Assembly (NCBI RefSeq): GCF_900129835.1
Contig: NZ_FQXA01000001.1
Span: forward strand, 1 to 64,000
Origin: Stutzerimonas xanthomarina DSM 18231
GTDB lineage: Bacteria; Pseudomonadota; Gammaproteobacteria; Pseudomonadales; Pseudomonadaceae
Length of the DNA: 64,000 nucleotides
Direction of reading: 5' to 3'
Shown here piece after piece: positions 16,394-26,270 of the stretch. The position numbers and the translations under genes are program-made. How positions within the stretch are numbered: the stretch's first letter is position 1; each line of letters opens with the position of its first letter. The notes beneath the pieces were generated by a model. That model saw nothing but the letters and a program-made list of their open reading frames with translations, searched no databases and had not been told where the DNA came from.

Positions 16394-17430
16394 CAGTGAG
16401 GCCGCCGCAATAACAGATAAAGGAAGAAAGGTGCGCCCAGCAGCGCCGTGACGATCCCGATCGGCAGCTCTGCAGGCGCCAGCATAAGCCGGGCAAGAAG
16501 ATCAGCAAGCAACAACAGGCTGCCCCCAGCCAACGCCGACGCTGGCAATAGCAAACGGTGGTCGGGACCAACCAGCAGACGCACCAGATGTGGAACCACC
16601 AAACCAACGAACCCAATCATGCCCGCTGCAGCTACCGCTGCACCGACACTGAGCGCTGTGCAAAACACCAGTTCGCGCTTGAGCCGCTCGACATCAAAGC
16701 CCAAGTGACGCGCTTCCGATTCACCCAGCAACAGCGCATTTAGCGCACGGGCCCGGCGAGGCAACCAGAATGTCACCGCCAATGTCACCAGCAATAGCGG
16801 CCAGAGCCGTGCGTAGCTCGCGCCATTGAGGCTGCCCAGATTCCAGAAGGTCAAGCTACGCAACGCACCGTCGTCCGCCACGTAGGTGAAGAGCCCAATT
16901 ACCGCGCCCGCCAAAGCAGTCAGCGCAATGCCGGCGAGCAGCATCGTGGCGACATGAGTGCGGCCGTCCCGACGACCGAGGCGATAAACCATCCAGGTGA
17001 CAGCCAAGCCGCCGAGAAACGCGCTGATCGAGAGGAGATAGGGTTCCAGTAGCGGAGAAATTCCGCTGACCAGCTCACCACCGACGATGGTAGCGGCGGC
17101 GCCGAGTGCGGCCCCACTGGAAACACCGACCAGCCCCGGATCAGCCAACGGATTGCGAAACAACCCCTGCATGGCAACGCCGGACAAGGCCAGCATCGCC
17201 CCCACACTCAACCCGAGCAAGGCACGCGGTAGGCGTATCTGCCCGAGGATCAGCACAGCCTGGTCGGCGCGCTCGCCTCCAGCCGATAAGCCAAGCAGCT
17301 GCAGCATGGCTTTAAAAATGTCGACCAGCGGTAGATGGACTGGCCCAAGCGCCAGCGACAGCCAGAAGGCGATCAGCCACACGAGGCCCAGCGAAATAAA
17401 CAGCGGGCGCGCGGATAGCACTGGGCTCAT
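16393..17430 (-). CDS. phuU: Heme ABC transporter permease, FecCD/BtuC family (HmuU/PhuU)
   Basis: Inner-membrane permease of 345 residues with about ten helices, in the FecCD/BtuC fold. Family landmarks are [20 protein letters not shown] near 70-90, [21 protein letters not shown] near 95-115 and the coupling-helix region ([13 protein letters not shown]). The ATG at 17430 (MSPVLSARP) is preferred over a TTG one codon earlier. The periplasmic binding protein (phuT), the cytoplasmic heme carrier (phuS) and the receptor (phuR) usually next to it are absent; the upstream neighbour is a divergent Rieske gene. Heme is the likely substrate because of phuV and phuW. Confidence 0.9.
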   Translation of the reverse strand: MSPVLSARPLFISLGLVWLIAFWLSLALGPVHLPLVDIFKAMLQLLGLSAGGERADQAVLILGQIRLPRALLGLSVGAMLALSGVAMQGLFRNPLADPGLVGVSSGAALGAAATIVGGELVSGISPLLEPYLLSISAFLGGLAVTWMVYRLGRRDGRTHVATMLLAGIALTALAGAVIGLFTYVADDGALRSLTFWNLGSLNGASYARLWPLLLVTLAVTFWLPRRARALNALLLGESEARHLGFDVERLKRELVFCTALSVGAAVAAAGMIGFVGLVVPHLVRLLVGPDHRLLLPASALAGGSLLLLADLLARLMLAPAELPIGIVTALLGAPFFLYLLLRRPH

Positions 17431-17560
17431 CAAAAGTTTCGCCAGTTAGAGTTCGAGCAGAAGGATAAAAGCCAGCCACTGGCTCCGCCAGCGCTATCCG
17501 CTGTTGTCGACCCGACAACAGCGGATTGGGCGATAATCTGGCCGAAATTAAGGAGGCCGG

Positions 17561-17884
17561 ATGATTCGATTGTGTGAAGCCACCGACGTGATGGAAGGAC
17601 AGAGCAAGGGTTTCGAACGAGAAGGGCAGCGCCTGCTGGCAATACGCAAGGATGGCACGCTGTACATCTATATGAACCGCTGCCCCCATCGAGGGATCCC
17701 GCTGGAGTGGCTGCCAGACCAGTTTCTCGACAGCAGCGGCAGTCTCATCCAATGCGCAACCCACGGCGCGCTGTTTCTTATCGATAGCGGTGAGTGCGTC
17801 GCTGGCCCCTGCGAAGGGCAAGCGCTGCAAGCTCTGCAATGGATCGAGCAAGACGGCACCATCTGGTTACAGAACGTGCGCTAG
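17561..17884 (+). CDS. Small Rieske [2Fe-2S] ferredoxin-like protein
   Basis: Stand-alone Rieske domain of 107 residues. The cluster ligands are clear: Cys41 and His43 in CPHRG, Cys65 and His68 in CATHG. This is the arrangement of NirD-like and dioxygenase ferredoxin subunits, not of the bc1 Rieske protein, which has an N-terminal anchor and a disulfide. A strong AAGGAGG precedes the ATG. The electron partner is not encoded nearby. dsbD follows 71 bases later on the same strand, but any functional link is conjecture. Confidence 0.88.
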   Translation: MIRLCEATDVMEGQSKGFEREGQRLLAIRKDGTLYIYMNRCPHRGIPLEWLPDQFLDSSGSLIQCATHGALFLIDSGECVAGPCEGQALQALQWIEQDGTIWLQNVR

Positions 17885-17955
17885 TGCGACGTTGCGTACG
17901 AGCGGCGATTGGCCGCGTTGGGTATCATGCGGCCACTGCTTCCTGTGAGATGACC

Positions 17956-19737
17956 ATGCGCCGTTTGCTGAGTCTGCTGATCCTTTTGTTCGCCCTCCCC
18001 GCTGCCGCAGGCCTGTTTGATAGCCGCCCCAGCTCGACGCTTGGAGGGCTGAACAACAGCGCGGACTTCCTGCCGGTACGGGAGGCATTTCGCCTGAATC
18101 TGGTCGACTCCTCGCCAGAACAGGTCAAGCTGCGTTTCGTCGCAGCGGAGGGCTATTACCTCTACCGGCACCAGTTCAAATTCAAGACCAATACGTCCGG
18201 GGTCGTCATCGGAGAAACGAAGCTGCCGGCAGGCGAGCAAAAGACCGACGACTATTTCGGCGAGGTCGAAGTCTATTACGGCGTGCTCGACGTCGAGCTT
18301 CCGATTCGCAACCCACAGAACCAGCCCTTTACGCTGCAGGTGACTTACCAAGGCTGCGCCGACAAAGGCCTGTGCTATCCGCCGGAAACCGAATCTTTCG
18401 ATATTGGCGGCACGCCGATAGCGGCATCTGCAGCCACGGATTCAAGCAGCGCGACCGACACCACTACCGGACTCTCCTGGCGCTCAGTGGCATTGTTCTT
18501 TCTCGCCGGGCTGGGGCTGACATTCACGCCGTGCGTCTTGCCCATGTTGCCGATTCTTTCCGGGGTTGTTTTGCGCGGGCAGATCGGAGGGATGCGCAGC
18601 TTCGGCCTATCACTCGCGTACGTCCTGCCGATGGCCGCCGGCTTCGCTGTGCTGGGTGCACTGATGGGCATGTTCGGCGCCGAACTGAATCTGCAGGCAC
18701 GCTTGCAGTCGCCCTGGATCCTGGTCCCATTCGCCCTGTTTTTCGTCGCCTTCGCCTTAGCGATGTTCGGATTGTTTGAACTACGCCTGCCGCAAGCAAT
18801 GGGTTACCGCCTCGAGCGCATCGCTGGCAATGCCAAAGGTGGCTCGTTCATCGGTGCCGCACTGCTCGGCACTGTCTCCAGCTTGCTGGTCTCGCCGTGC
18901 GTCTCGGCGCCGCTTGCCGGCGCCTTGCTGTATATCAGTGCGAGCGGTGATGCGCTGGGTGGCGGCCTCAAACTGTTTGCACTTGGCCTGGGAATGGGCA
19001 CCCCACTAGTTCTGTTCGCAATTGGCGGCGGCGCCCTGCTCCCCAAGAGCGGTCCATGGATGGTCACGGTGCGCAACGTCTTTGGTGTATTGCTCCTGGC
19101 AGTTGCCGTGTGGATGCTCGAGCGAGTCTTGCCAGGCCCGCTAGCACTGGCGCTCTGGGGCTTGCTGGCTGCCGGCACCGCACTGTTCCTGGGCACCCTG
19201 GAATTCGGCCCCAAAACCTCCCGGCAAAAACTCGCACAGCTGCTGGGCCTGGTGCTGCTGGTGTATGCCCTGGCGGCCTGGGTCGGTGCACTACAGGGAG
19301 GCTCTGATCCGCTGCGGCCACTGCCTCGCTCGGCCCCAGTTTCAGCCGGCAGCTTAGCCAGCGAGGCAGAGGTCTGGCACACAATATCTACCCCGGCTGA
19401 GCTTGATGCCCAGCTCAACGCAGCACACGCAGCCGGTCAGCCGCTGATGCTCGACTGGTACGCCGATTGGTGCATCAGCTGCAAGGTGATTGAGCGTGAA
19501 GTGTTCGCCGCTCCGGAAATCGCCCCCCGTCTGGCAGATTACCGTCTGGTCCGCTTCGACATTACCGACAGCAACCCGGAGCAACGGGCATTGCTCGATC
19601 GCTATAAGCTGTTCGGTCCGCCAGCGGTTCTGTTCTTCGATCGCACCGGCAAGGAGCTGACCGACGTAAGGGTCGTCGGCGAAATCGATGCCGGTCAGTT
19701 CACGGAACGACTGGACCGCGCCGAAGCCTCTCTCTAG
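17956..19737 (+). CDS. dsbD: Thiol:disulfide interchange protein DsbD
   Basis: Carries reducing power from cytoplasmic thioredoxin to periplasmic DsbC/DsbG and cytochrome c maturation proteins. It has 593 residues and three modules: signal peptide (1-19) and DsbD-alpha with Cys134/Cys140, a central eight-helix domain with Cys193 (TFTPCVLP) and Cys315 (VSPCVSAP), and a C-terminal thioredoxin-like domain with C506-I-S-C509. All six redox cysteines are present. The start is the ATG at 17956 (MRRLLSLL), which yields the signal peptide; an upstream in-frame extension overlaps the Rieske gene and is rejected. The dsbD-aroQ-accBC order matches PA4845-PA4848 as I recall. Confidence 0.95.
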   Translation: MRRLLSLLILLFALPAAAGLFDSRPSSTLGGLNNSADFLPVREAFRLNLVDSSPEQVKLRFVAAEGYYLYRHQFKFKTNTSGVVIGETKLPAGEQKTDDYFGEVEVYYGVLDVELPIRNPQNQPFTLQVTYQGCADKGLCYPPETESFDIGGTPIAASAATDSSSATDTTTGLSWRSVALFFLAGLGLTFTPCVLPMLPILSGVVLRGQIGGMRSFGLSLAYVLPMAAGFAVLGALMGMFGAELNLQARLQSPWILVPFALFFVAFALAMFGLFELRLPQAMGYRLERIAGNAKGGSFIGAALLGTVSSLLVSPCVSAPLAGALLYISASGDALGGGLKLFALGLGMGTPLVLFAIGGGALLPKSGPWMVTVRNVFGVLLLAVAVWMLERVLPGPLALALWGLLAAGTALFLGTLEFGPKTSRQKLAQLLGLVLLVYALAAWVGALQGGSDPLRPLPRSAPVSAGSLASEAEVWHTISTPAELDAQLNAAHAAGQPLMLDWYADWCISCKVIEREVFAAPEIAPRLADYRLVRFDITDSNPEQRALLDRYKLFGPPAVLFFDRTGKELTDVRVVGEIDAGQFTERLDRAEASL

Positions 19738-19889
19738 ACAGTCCCTGCAGCAATCTCCAGCCATAATGTCGGTATTTACGCCGATCAAGACATGACTGGA
19801 CAGTCAGCCCTCGCTTCGTGCATAGTTTTTCCCCTCACCGATGGGCGCTCGCTCAGGCACCCGTTTGGACAGAACAACAAGGAATACTC

Positions 19890-20333
19890 ATGGCGACGTT
19901 TCTGGTCCTCCACGGCCCGAATCTGAATATGCTCGGCACCCGCGAACCCGGCGTCTATGGCGCCACGACGCTGGCGCAGATCAACCAAGATCTGGAGCAG
20001 CGAGCCCGCAATGCCGGACACCACCTGTTACACCTGCAGTCCAATGCCGAGTACGAGCTGATCGAGCGCATCCATGCCGCACGCAGCGAAGGCGTGGATT
20101 TCATCCTGATCAATCCCGCCGCCTTCACGCACACCAGCGTTGCGCTACGTGACGCGCTGCTGGCGGTGAGCATCCCATTCATCGAAGTGCACCTGTCAAA
20201 CGTGCACAAGCGTGAACCTTTCCGCCATCACTCCTACTTCTCGGATGTCGCGGTAGGGGTGATCTGCGGTCTTGGCGCCAGCGGCTACCGCCTGGCATTG
20301 GAGGCCGCCCTGGAACAACTCGCTGCTTCCTGA
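19890..20333 (+). CDS. aroQ: 3-dehydroquinate dehydratase, type II
   Basis: Third step of the shikimate pathway: dehydrates 3-dehydroquinate to 3-dehydroshikimate. The 147-residue type II enzyme forms dodecamers. Visible motifs are [18 protein letters not shown], with the catalytic Arg and Tyr in the flexible lid; [17 protein letters not shown]; and [17 protein letters not shown]. The ATG at 19890 ([11 protein letters not shown]) is the family start, with AAGGAA upstream. accB follows 79 bases later. Confidence 0.95.
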   Translation: MATFLVLHGPNLNMLGTREPGVYGATTLAQINQDLEQRARNAGHHLLHLQSNAEYELIERIHAARSEGVDFILINPAAFTHTSVALRDALLAVSIPFIEVHLSNVHKREPFRHHSYFSDVAVGVICGLGASGYRLALEAALEQLAAS

Positions 20334-20412
20334 CAGGACCGCGCGCAACACGCGCCGGCCTTGAAGAAGCGAGCAGCAATGCCCTTTGAACTTACCTGGG
20401 AGTCACTGCTTC

Positions 20413-20868
20413 ATGGATATTCGCAAAGTCAAGAAACTGATCGAGCTGCTGGAAGAGTCCGGTATCGACGAACTGGAAATTCACGAAGGCGAAGAGTCCG
20501 TTCGCATCAGCCGTCATAGCAAGCAAGCAGCCATGCAACAGCCTTATTACGCTCCGGCACCGATGCCAGCGCCCGCAGCCGCTCCGGCCGCCGCACCCGT
20601 CGCCGATGCCGCGCCGGCACAGCCAAAGCTCAATGGCACCGTAGTCCGTTCGCCGATGGTCGGCACTTTCTACCGCGCCTCCTCGCCGGAGTCGGCAAGC
20701 TTCGTTGAAGTCGGCCAGAGCGTTAAGAAAGGCGACATCCTCTGCATCGTCGAAGCCATGAAGATGATGAACCACATTGAGGCCGAAACCAGCGGCACCA
20801 TCGAATCCATCCTGGTGGAGAATGGTCAGCCGGTCGAATACGACCAGCCGCTGTTCACCATCGTTTGA
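20413..20868 (+). CDS. accB: Biotin carboxyl carrier protein of acetyl-CoA carboxylase
   Basis: Carries biotin between biotin carboxylase and carboxyltransferase in the first step of fatty acid synthesis. It has 151 residues with an N-terminal helical part (1-40), an Ala/Pro-rich hinge (about 45-70) and a biotinyl domain (75-151). The biotinylated residue is Lys117 in EAMKMM. The ATG at 20413 gives the conserved [17 protein letters not shown] start, with GGGAG ten bases upstream. Seventeen bases separate it from accC, the standard accBC operon. Confidence 0.96.
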   Translation: MDIRKVKKLIELLEESGIDELEIHEGEESVRISRHSKQAAMQQPYYAPAPMPAPAAAPAAAPVADAAPAQPKLNGTVVRSPMVGTFYRASSPESASFVEVGQSVKKGDILCIVEAMKMMNHIEAETSGTIESILVENGQPVEYDQPLFTIV

Positions 20869-20885
20869 ACCGCGGAGAGCCAGCG

Positions 20886-22235
20886 ATGTTGGAAAAAGTA
20901 CTAATCGCCAACCGCGGTGAAATCGCCCTGCGGATTTTGCGAGCCTGCAAAGAGCTGGGGATCAAGACCGTCGCGGTTCACTCCACCGCCGATAAGGAGC
21001 TGATGCACCTAGCCCTGGCCGACGAGTCCGTGTGCATCGGCCCGGCCCTCGCGACCAGTTCCTACCTGCACATCCCGTCGATCATTGCCGCGGCGGAAGT
21101 GACCGGCGCCACCGCAATCCATCCCGGCTATGGTTTTCTCGCAGAAAACGCAGACTTTGCCGAGCAAGTGGAAAAATCCGGTTTTGCCTTTGTCGGCCCG
21201 AAAGCCGACACCATTCGCCTGATGGGCGACAAGGTCTCGGCCAAGGAGGCAATGATCAAAGCCGGCGTACCGGTGGTTCCCGGCTCCGACGGCCCACTGC
21301 CGGAAGATGAGAACGAAGCTCTGCGTATCGCCCGTGAGGTCGGCTATCCGGTCATCATCAAAGCGGCGGGGGGCGGCGGGGGTCGTGGTATGCGCGTGGT
21401 CCATCACGAAGAAGACCTGATCAAGTCAGCCAAGCTGACCCGCACCGAAGCGGGCGCGGCGTTCGGCAATCCGATGGTCTATCTCGAGAAGTTCCTGGGC
21501 AATCCGCGCCACGTAGAAGTTCAGGTGCTGTCCGATGGGCAGGGCAACGCCGTGCATCTGGGCGACCGCGACTGTTCGCTTCAACGCCGCCATCAGAAGG
21601 TGCTGGAAGAAGCACCGGCTCCGTATATCGACGAGAAAGCCCGCGCCGAAGTATTCAAGCGCTGCACCGATGCCTGCGTCGAGATCGGCTACCGGGGCGC
21701 CGGCACTTTCGAGTTCCTATACGAAGACGGCCGCTTCTACTTCATCGAGATGAACACCCGCGTTCAGGTCGAGCATCCAGTAACCGAGATGGTGACTGGC
21801 GTCGACATCGTCAAGGAAATGCTCAGCATTGCGGCAGGTAACAAGCTGTCGATCAAGCAGGAAGACGTGGTCATTCGCGGCCATTCACTGGAATGCCGGA
21901 TCAACGCCGAAGACCCCTCGAACTTCCTGCCGAGCCCAGGCAAGGTCAAGCACTTCCATGCGCCTGGCGGCAACGGTGTCCGGGTCGACTCGCACCTGTA
22001 CAGCGGCTATTCGGTACCACCGAATTACGATTCGCTGATCGGCAAGCTGATCACCTACGGCGCCACTCGTGAAGAAGCCATGGCACGCATGCGCAACGCC
22101 CTGGATGAAATCGTTGTCGACGGCATCAAGACCAACATCCCACTGCACCGGGATCTGGTTCGTGATGACGGCTTCCGCAAAGGCGGCGTGAACATCCATT
22201 ACCTGGAGAAGAAGCTGGGAATGGACAAGCACTGA
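20886..22235 (+). CDS. accC: Biotin carboxylase of acetyl-CoA carboxylase
   Basis: ATP-grasp enzyme that carboxylates the biotin on AccB using bicarbonate. It has 449 residues, the normal length. Landmarks are [13 protein letters not shown] at 5-17, the glycine-rich ATP loop [10 protein letters not shown] near 161-170, [14 protein letters not shown], and the catalytic region [14 protein letters not shown] near 288-301. The ATG at 20886 ([11 protein letters not shown]) fits the family. A strong hairpin terminator at 22254-22277 ends the accBC message. Confidence 0.97.
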   Translation: MLEKVLIANRGEIALRILRACKELGIKTVAVHSTADKELMHLALADESVCIGPALATSSYLHIPSIIAAAEVTGATAIHPGYGFLAENADFAEQVEKSGFAFVGPKADTIRLMGDKVSAKEAMIKAGVPVVPGSDGPLPEDENEALRIAREVGYPVIIKAAGGGGGRGMRVVHHEEDLIKSAKLTRTEAGAAFGNPMVYLEKFLGNPRHVEVQVLSDGQGNAVHLGDRDCSLQRRHQKVLEEAPAPYIDEKARAEVFKRCTDACVEIGYRGAGTFEFLYEDGRFYFIEMNTRVQVEHPVTEMVTGVDIVKEMLSIAAGNKLSIKQEDVVIRGHSLECRINAEDPSNFLPSPGKVKHFHAPGGNGVRVDSHLYSGYSVPPNYDSLIGKLITYGATREEAMARMRNALDEIVVDGIKTNIPLHRDLVRDDGFRKGGVNIHYLEKKLGMDKH

Positions 22236-22253
22236 TCCAGTGCGGACATCAGC

Positions 22254-22284
22254 AAGGGCTGCCAACCGGCAGCCCTTGTCGTTT
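22254..22284 (+). terminator. Terminator after accC
   Basis: AAGGGCTGCC (22254-22263) and GGCAGCCCTT (22268-22277) form a perfect 10-bp stem with a four-base AACC loop, followed by GTCGTTTC. The U-tract is short but the stem is strong. Confidence 0.8.
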
Positions 22285-22377
22285 CTGGTATCAGCAGGAT
22301 GGATGCCAATCACAGGCTCCAGTAAGATTCCGACTTTTCCGACCGGCTATACCGGTCGTTCGCTCCGAGAGGCCCCA

Positions 22378-23259
22378 ATGCCCTGGCTACAACTCCGTCT
22401 TGCGATTTCCCCCGAACAGGCAGAAACCCTCGAAGACGCGCTTCTGGGCGTCGGTGCAGTGTCGGTAACCTTCATGGACGCAGAAGACCAGCCGATATTC
22501 GAACCAGACCTCAATACCACACCGCTGTGGTCGCACACCCACCTGCTGGCATTGTTCGAAGGCGATACGGATGAAAGCAATCTCATGGCCCACCTGCAGT
22601 TACTAACGGGCGGAGAATTACCTGAATACCAACTCGAGCGCATCGAAGACCAGGATTGGGAACGCAGCTGGATGGACAATTTCCACCCGATGCGTTTCGG
22701 CAGCCGTCTATGGATAGTACCGAGCTGGCACGCTGCACCAGAACCGGGAGCAGTAAACCTGTTGCTCGACCCCGGGCTGGCCTTTGGCACCGGCACTCAC
22801 CCAACCACGGCGCTTTGCCTGGAGTGGCTTGACGCCCAGCCATTGAAAGATCTGGAAGTACTCGATTTTGGCTGCGGCTCGGGCATTCTGGCTATTGCTG
22901 CCCTGCTCCTGGGCGCGAAGCAAGCAGTCGGAACCGATATCGACGTGCAGGCCCTTGAAGCATCACGCGACAATGCCGGGCGCAACGGCATCGACCCGGC
23001 ACGCTTCCCGCTGTATCTGCCCGAGCAGCTACCCGAGGGTCAGGCTGACGTGGTGGTCGCCAACATTCTTGCCGGCCCGCTGGTGGCATTGGCGCCGCGT
23101 ATCATCGAAAGGGTCAAGCCCGGCGGCCGTCTCGCCCTGTCGGGAATATTGGCCGAACAGGCAGAAGAGGTACGCACCGCCTATGCCAACCAGTTCGACC
23201 TTGACCCAACGGCGGACAAAGACGGCTGGGTGCGAATTACCGGCATTCGTCGGCTCTGA
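22378..23259 (+). CDS. prmA: Ribosomal protein L11 methyltransferase
   Basis: Trimethylates lysines and the N-terminus of ribosomal protein L11. The 293-residue protein has the PrmA N-domain ([16 protein letters not shown]) and the Rossmann methyltransferase domain. Motif [20 protein letters not shown], is at about 162-180, followed by [16 protein letters not shown]. The NILA motif in [11 protein letters not shown] marks a PrmA-type N-methyltransferase. Start ATG at 22378. An in-frame upstream extension crosses the accC terminator and is rejected. Confidence 0.95.
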   Translation: MPWLQLRLAISPEQAETLEDALLGVGAVSVTFMDAEDQPIFEPDLNTTPLWSHTHLLALFEGDTDESNLMAHLQLLTGGELPEYQLERIEDQDWERSWMDNFHPMRFGSRLWIVPSWHAAPEPGAVNLLLDPGLAFGTGTHPTTALCLEWLDAQPLKDLEVLDFGCGSGILAIAALLLGAKQAVGTDIDVQALEASRDNAGRNGIDPARFPLYLPEQLPEGQADVVVANILAGPLVALAPRIIERVKPGGRLALSGILAEQAEEVRTAYANQFDLDPTADKDGWVRITGIRRL

Positions 23260-23354
23260 ATAAAGTTTCAGATCCAGCCATCAACTCGCCGTCCTCCGCT
23301 GCTGCTCATTAACGTGCATACGCTAGACTAGGGCCATTTACGCCGGACCAACGC

Positions 23355-24656
23355 ATGACCAGCTTCGTCACCCAATGCCCCCATTGCCAGACCAGCTTCC
23401 GCGTCAGCCGTGCCCAGCTCGCCGCTGCTCAGGGTGTGGTGCGGTGTGGCGCCTGCATGGAGCTGTTCAATGCCGCCCGTTACCTGCAAGACGCAGACAC
23501 TACAGGCACCAGGGAAACGGGGCCGGATGCCACGAGCTTCTCCACTGGCGTGCCCGCCGTCAGCCAAGTGCCAAGCGAGCGGGCACAACCAGCCAAATCG
23601 GCCGATCGAGACGAGACACTATGGATCCATGACGATCTGGATCTCGATAGCCTGGACCTCGACGAAGAGCTGGCGAAGCTTGAGCGGCAGGAGCTGGAAC
23701 TGTCCCGCGAGTTTCTCGAACTGGAGCCGCAACCCGGTGAGCAACAGCATTACGCCCACTCCGATCTTACGAGTGACAACGACGAAGCGTGGGCAGAGCA
23801 GCTGCTGAGCGCGGAGTCAACGCCTCAGGCCAACAACGAACCAACCGAGGCGAAACCAGAACACACGGGCGAAGCCACTGTCGACGCCGCGGATATTCGC
23901 CTCACCCCGGTGAGTGTCGAGCATCCCGCCCCGCCGAGCCCACTCGCGGCGCCTGATCCGGTGATCCAACAGGTCAACCCAACGGAGCGCGCCGAACCGG
24001 TAGTCGATCTGCCCTTTGATTCGGGCGAGAACAGTGCTCGCACAACGCTGACAGGCCGAGACAGGTTCGGCACCGAGCGCGAATCGACGCAGTCAACGCG
24101 CCAAGACCGTGAGGAACGGTTATTCGAACTGGACGATGAACCGTTGCAGCTCGCTTGGCAGGCGCGCCGTCGGCCCTGGGGCCGCTGGTTGGGCTGGGGT
24201 TTGTTGAACCTGATCGCCCTGCTTGGATTGGCGACCCAATACGTGATCTATAACTTCGATGAGCTCGCGCGACAGGATGAGTACCGCCCATGGCTGGAGA
24301 AAGTCTGCCCTGCGGTGGGCTGCAAGCTACCCCCTAGAGTCGACATCAGCCAGATCAAGAGCAGCAATCTCGTAGTGCGCAGCCATCCGGATTTCGCAGG
24401 GGCACTGGTAGTCGACGCGATCATCTACAACCGCGCGCCCTTCGCCCAACCGTTCCCGTTGCTGGAAGTGCGTTTCGCTGACATCCAGGGCCAGACACTG
24501 GCGCAGCGGACGTTCAAGCCTGGCGAATACCTTTCCGGAGAACTCGCAGGACAGCGGGAAATGCCGTCGCAGATTCCTATCCACATCGCCCTGGATATCC
24601 TCGACCCTGGCATTACGGCGGTGAATTACAGCCTCGCCTTTCGCTCACCCGACTGA
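23355..24656 (+). CDS. Zinc-ribbon and DUF3426 membrane protein
   Basis: Protein of 433 residues with a clear layout. An MJ0042-type zinc ribbon at 8-36 has CPHC and CGAC cysteine pairs. A long acidic, low-complexity linker spans about 50-270, a single TM helix follows at about 277-300 (GWGLLNLIALLGLATQY), and a C-terminal DUF3426 domain covers about 315-433. The DUF3426 part is expected in the periplasm. The place between prmA and dusB-fis matches PA4851 as I recall. Function is unknown; no enzyme motif is present. Confidence 0.87.
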   Translation: MTSFVTQCPHCQTSFRVSRAQLAAAQGVVRCGACMELFNAARYLQDADTTGTRETGPDATSFSTGVPAVSQVPSERAQPAKSADRDETLWIHDDLDLDSLDLDEELAKLERQELELSREFLELEPQPGEQQHYAHSDLTSDNDEAWAEQLLSAESTPQANNEPTEAKPEHTGEATVDAADIRLTPVSVEHPAPPSPLAAPDPVIQQVNPTERAEPVVDLPFDSGENSARTTLTGRDRFGTERESTQSTRQDREERLFELDDEPLQLAWQARRRPWGRWLGWGLLNLIALLGLATQYVIYNFDELARQDEYRPWLEKVCPAVGCKLPPRVDISQIKSSNLVVRSHPDFAGALVVDAIIYNRAPFAQPFPLLEVRFADIQGQTLAQRTFKPGEYLSGELAGQREMPSQIPIHIALDILDPGITAVNYSLAFRSPD

Positions 24657-24767
24657 TACCCGCTGCTGCACCTGAGACGATGAGCGGCGTTGCCGCGCCC
24701 CGTTTCAGGGCAGCCTGCTACGGTTGGTTATAAGGCCGGAGCTGTTCAGATTTTGTTCAAAACAGCC

Positions 24768-24796
24768 TTTAACCCGTCACCCGTAGCGGGTATTAT
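24768..24796 (+). promoter_or_regulatory. Candidate dusB-fis promoter
   Basis: TATTAT (24791-24796) has TTTAAC 17 bases upstream (24768-24773) and is followed by the GC-containing discriminator GCACACCC. fis promoters in gammaproteobacteria lie upstream of dusB and are growth-rate and ppGpp controlled, which fits. The -35 is weak. Confidence 0.45.
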
Positions 24797-24856
24797 GCAC
24801 ACCCTTTTTTGCTGTCCCGATCGACCTAACAAGCAGGCTCCAAGCAGGGAATCTTC

Positions 24857-25870
24857 ATGTCAGCGGTACGCATCGGCCCCTATATCCTTTCGAATCGATT
24901 GATCCTCGCGCCCATGGCTGGCGTGACCGATCAGCCGTTCCGCCAGTTATGTCGACGCCTGGGCGCTGGCATGGTGGTGTCGGAGATGGTGACCAGTGAT
25001 GTGCGCCTGTGGAACAGCCGCAAATCGCGCCTGCGCTTGCTGCACGAAGGGGATCCAGAGCCACGCTCTGTGCAAATCGCCGGTGGCGATCCACAAATGC
25101 TGGCCGAAGCGGCTGCTCGCAATGTCGAGCTCGGCGCGCAGATCATTGATATCAACATGGGTTGCCCAGCCAAGAAAGTTTGCAACAAGGCCGCCGGCTC
25201 GGCGCTGATGAAGGATGAAAAACTGGTATCGGAGATACTCGAGGCTGTGGTCGGCGCGGTTGATGTGCCGGTGACGCTGAAGATCCGAACCGGCTGGGAC
25301 AGACAGAACAAGAACGGGCTCTCGGTGGCGAGAATCGCCGAACAGTCAGGAATCGCTGCACTGGCCGTGCACGGTCGTACCCGTGCCGACCTTTACACAG
25401 GTGACGCGGAATACGAGACCGTTGCTGCGATCAAGCAGGCCGTTTCGATACCTGTGTTTGCTAATGGGGACATCGATACACCAGAAAAAGCCCGCCAAGT
25501 ACTCGACAAGACCGGAGCGGACGGACTGCTCATCGGTCGTGCCGCCCAGGGCAAGCCGTGGATATTTCGCGAGATCAACCACTACCTCGCCACAGGCGAG
25601 TTGATGGCGCCGCCGACGCTGGTCGAAGTCGAGGACATTCTGCTGCAGCACCTCGAGGCGCTGCATGCGTTCTATGGCGATGTGATGGGTGTACGTATCG
25701 CCCGCAAGCACGTCAGCTGGTATCTGGCAACACTACCCGGCGCGCAGGAATACCGCGGCCGGTTCAACGGTTTGGAAGACAGGGATGCGCAATGCGCCAG
25801 CGTTCGGAGATTTTTCGCCGAGCGCCGTACAGGCCCTGTTTCGGGGGAAGGAAAAGGGGTGGCTGCATGA
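24857..25870 (+). CDS. dusB: tRNA-dihydrouridine synthase B
   Basis: FMN- and NADPH-dependent enzyme that reduces uridine to dihydrouridine in tRNA. It has 337 residues. The TIM-barrel start [17 protein letters not shown] is at 15-31, the catalytic loop [18 protein letters not shown] is at 100-117 with Cys103 and Cys109, [11 protein letters not shown] is at about 174-184, and [11 protein letters not shown] binds the flavin phosphate. The usual helical RNA-binding C-terminal domain is present. The stop overlaps the fis start (ATGA), the classic dusB-fis operon. Confidence 0.96.
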   Translation: MSAVRIGPYILSNRLILAPMAGVTDQPFRQLCRRLGAGMVVSEMVTSDVRLWNSRKSRLRLLHEGDPEPRSVQIAGGDPQMLAEAAARNVELGAQIIDINMGCPAKKVCNKAAGSALMKDEKLVSEILEAVVGAVDVPVTLKIRTGWDRQNKNGLSVARIAEQSGIAALAVHGRTRADLYTGDAEYETVAAIKQAVSIPVFANGDIDTPEKARQVLDKTGADGLLIGRAAQGKPWIFREINHYLATGELMAPPTLVEVEDILLQHLEALHAFYGDVMGVRIARKHVSWYLATLPGAQEYRGRFNGLEDRDAQCASVRRFFAERRTGPVSGEGKGVAA

Positions 25871-26187
25871 CGCTGTTGAACGAAACCTTGTTAACTGGAA
25901 CAACATCCGTGAGCGACAACGTGAACCTCAAGCAACACCTCAACACGCCAAGCGAAGCAGGCCAGACCTTGCGAGGCAGTGTAGAGAACGCGTTGCACAA
26001 CTATTTCGCCCGTCTGGAAGGCGCAGACGTTACCGACGTTTACAACCTGGTGCTCTCCGAAGTGGAGGCTCCACTGTTGGAAACCGTAATGAACTACGTT
26101 AAAGGCAACCAGACCAAGGCCTCGGAGCTGTTGGGTCTGAACCGCGGCACCCTGCGCAAGAAACTCAAGCAGTACGACCTTCTCTGA
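25867..26187 (+). CDS. fis: DNA-binding protein Fis
   Basis: Nucleoid protein that activates rRNA promoters and shapes supercoiling and recombination. It has 106 residues, with a flexible N-terminal part (1-45) and a C-terminal helix-turn-helix at about 75-104 ([20 protein letters not shown]), nearly identical in form to other Pseudomonas Fis. The ATG at 25867 overlaps the dusB stop by four bases. Longer in-frame readings start inside dusB and are rejected. The four rrn promoters at 111-450 are natural targets, but I did not identify a Fis site there. Confidence 0.96.
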   Translation: MTLLNETLLTGTTSVSDNVNLKQHLNTPSEAGQTLRGSVENALHNYFARLEGADVTDVYNLVLSEVEAPLLETVMNYVKGNQTKASELLGLNRGTLRKKLKQYDLL

Positions 26188-26270
26188 ACAGCGGCGCGCT
26201 CCGATGGAACGGTGCAAGCCGTCTCCCAAGGGCTTGTCCGCTCGCAGCCTGTAGCTCCTAGGAAATGTCT

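Noticed and set aside
17794..17955. In-frame N-terminal extension of dsbD
   Set aside because: It overlaps the Rieske gene, is Arg-rich, and would hide the clear signal peptide that begins at 17956.
25558..25866. In-frame extension upstream of fis
   Set aside because: It lies within dusB in another frame. Fis begins at the ATG overlapping the dusB stop, which gives the usual length.
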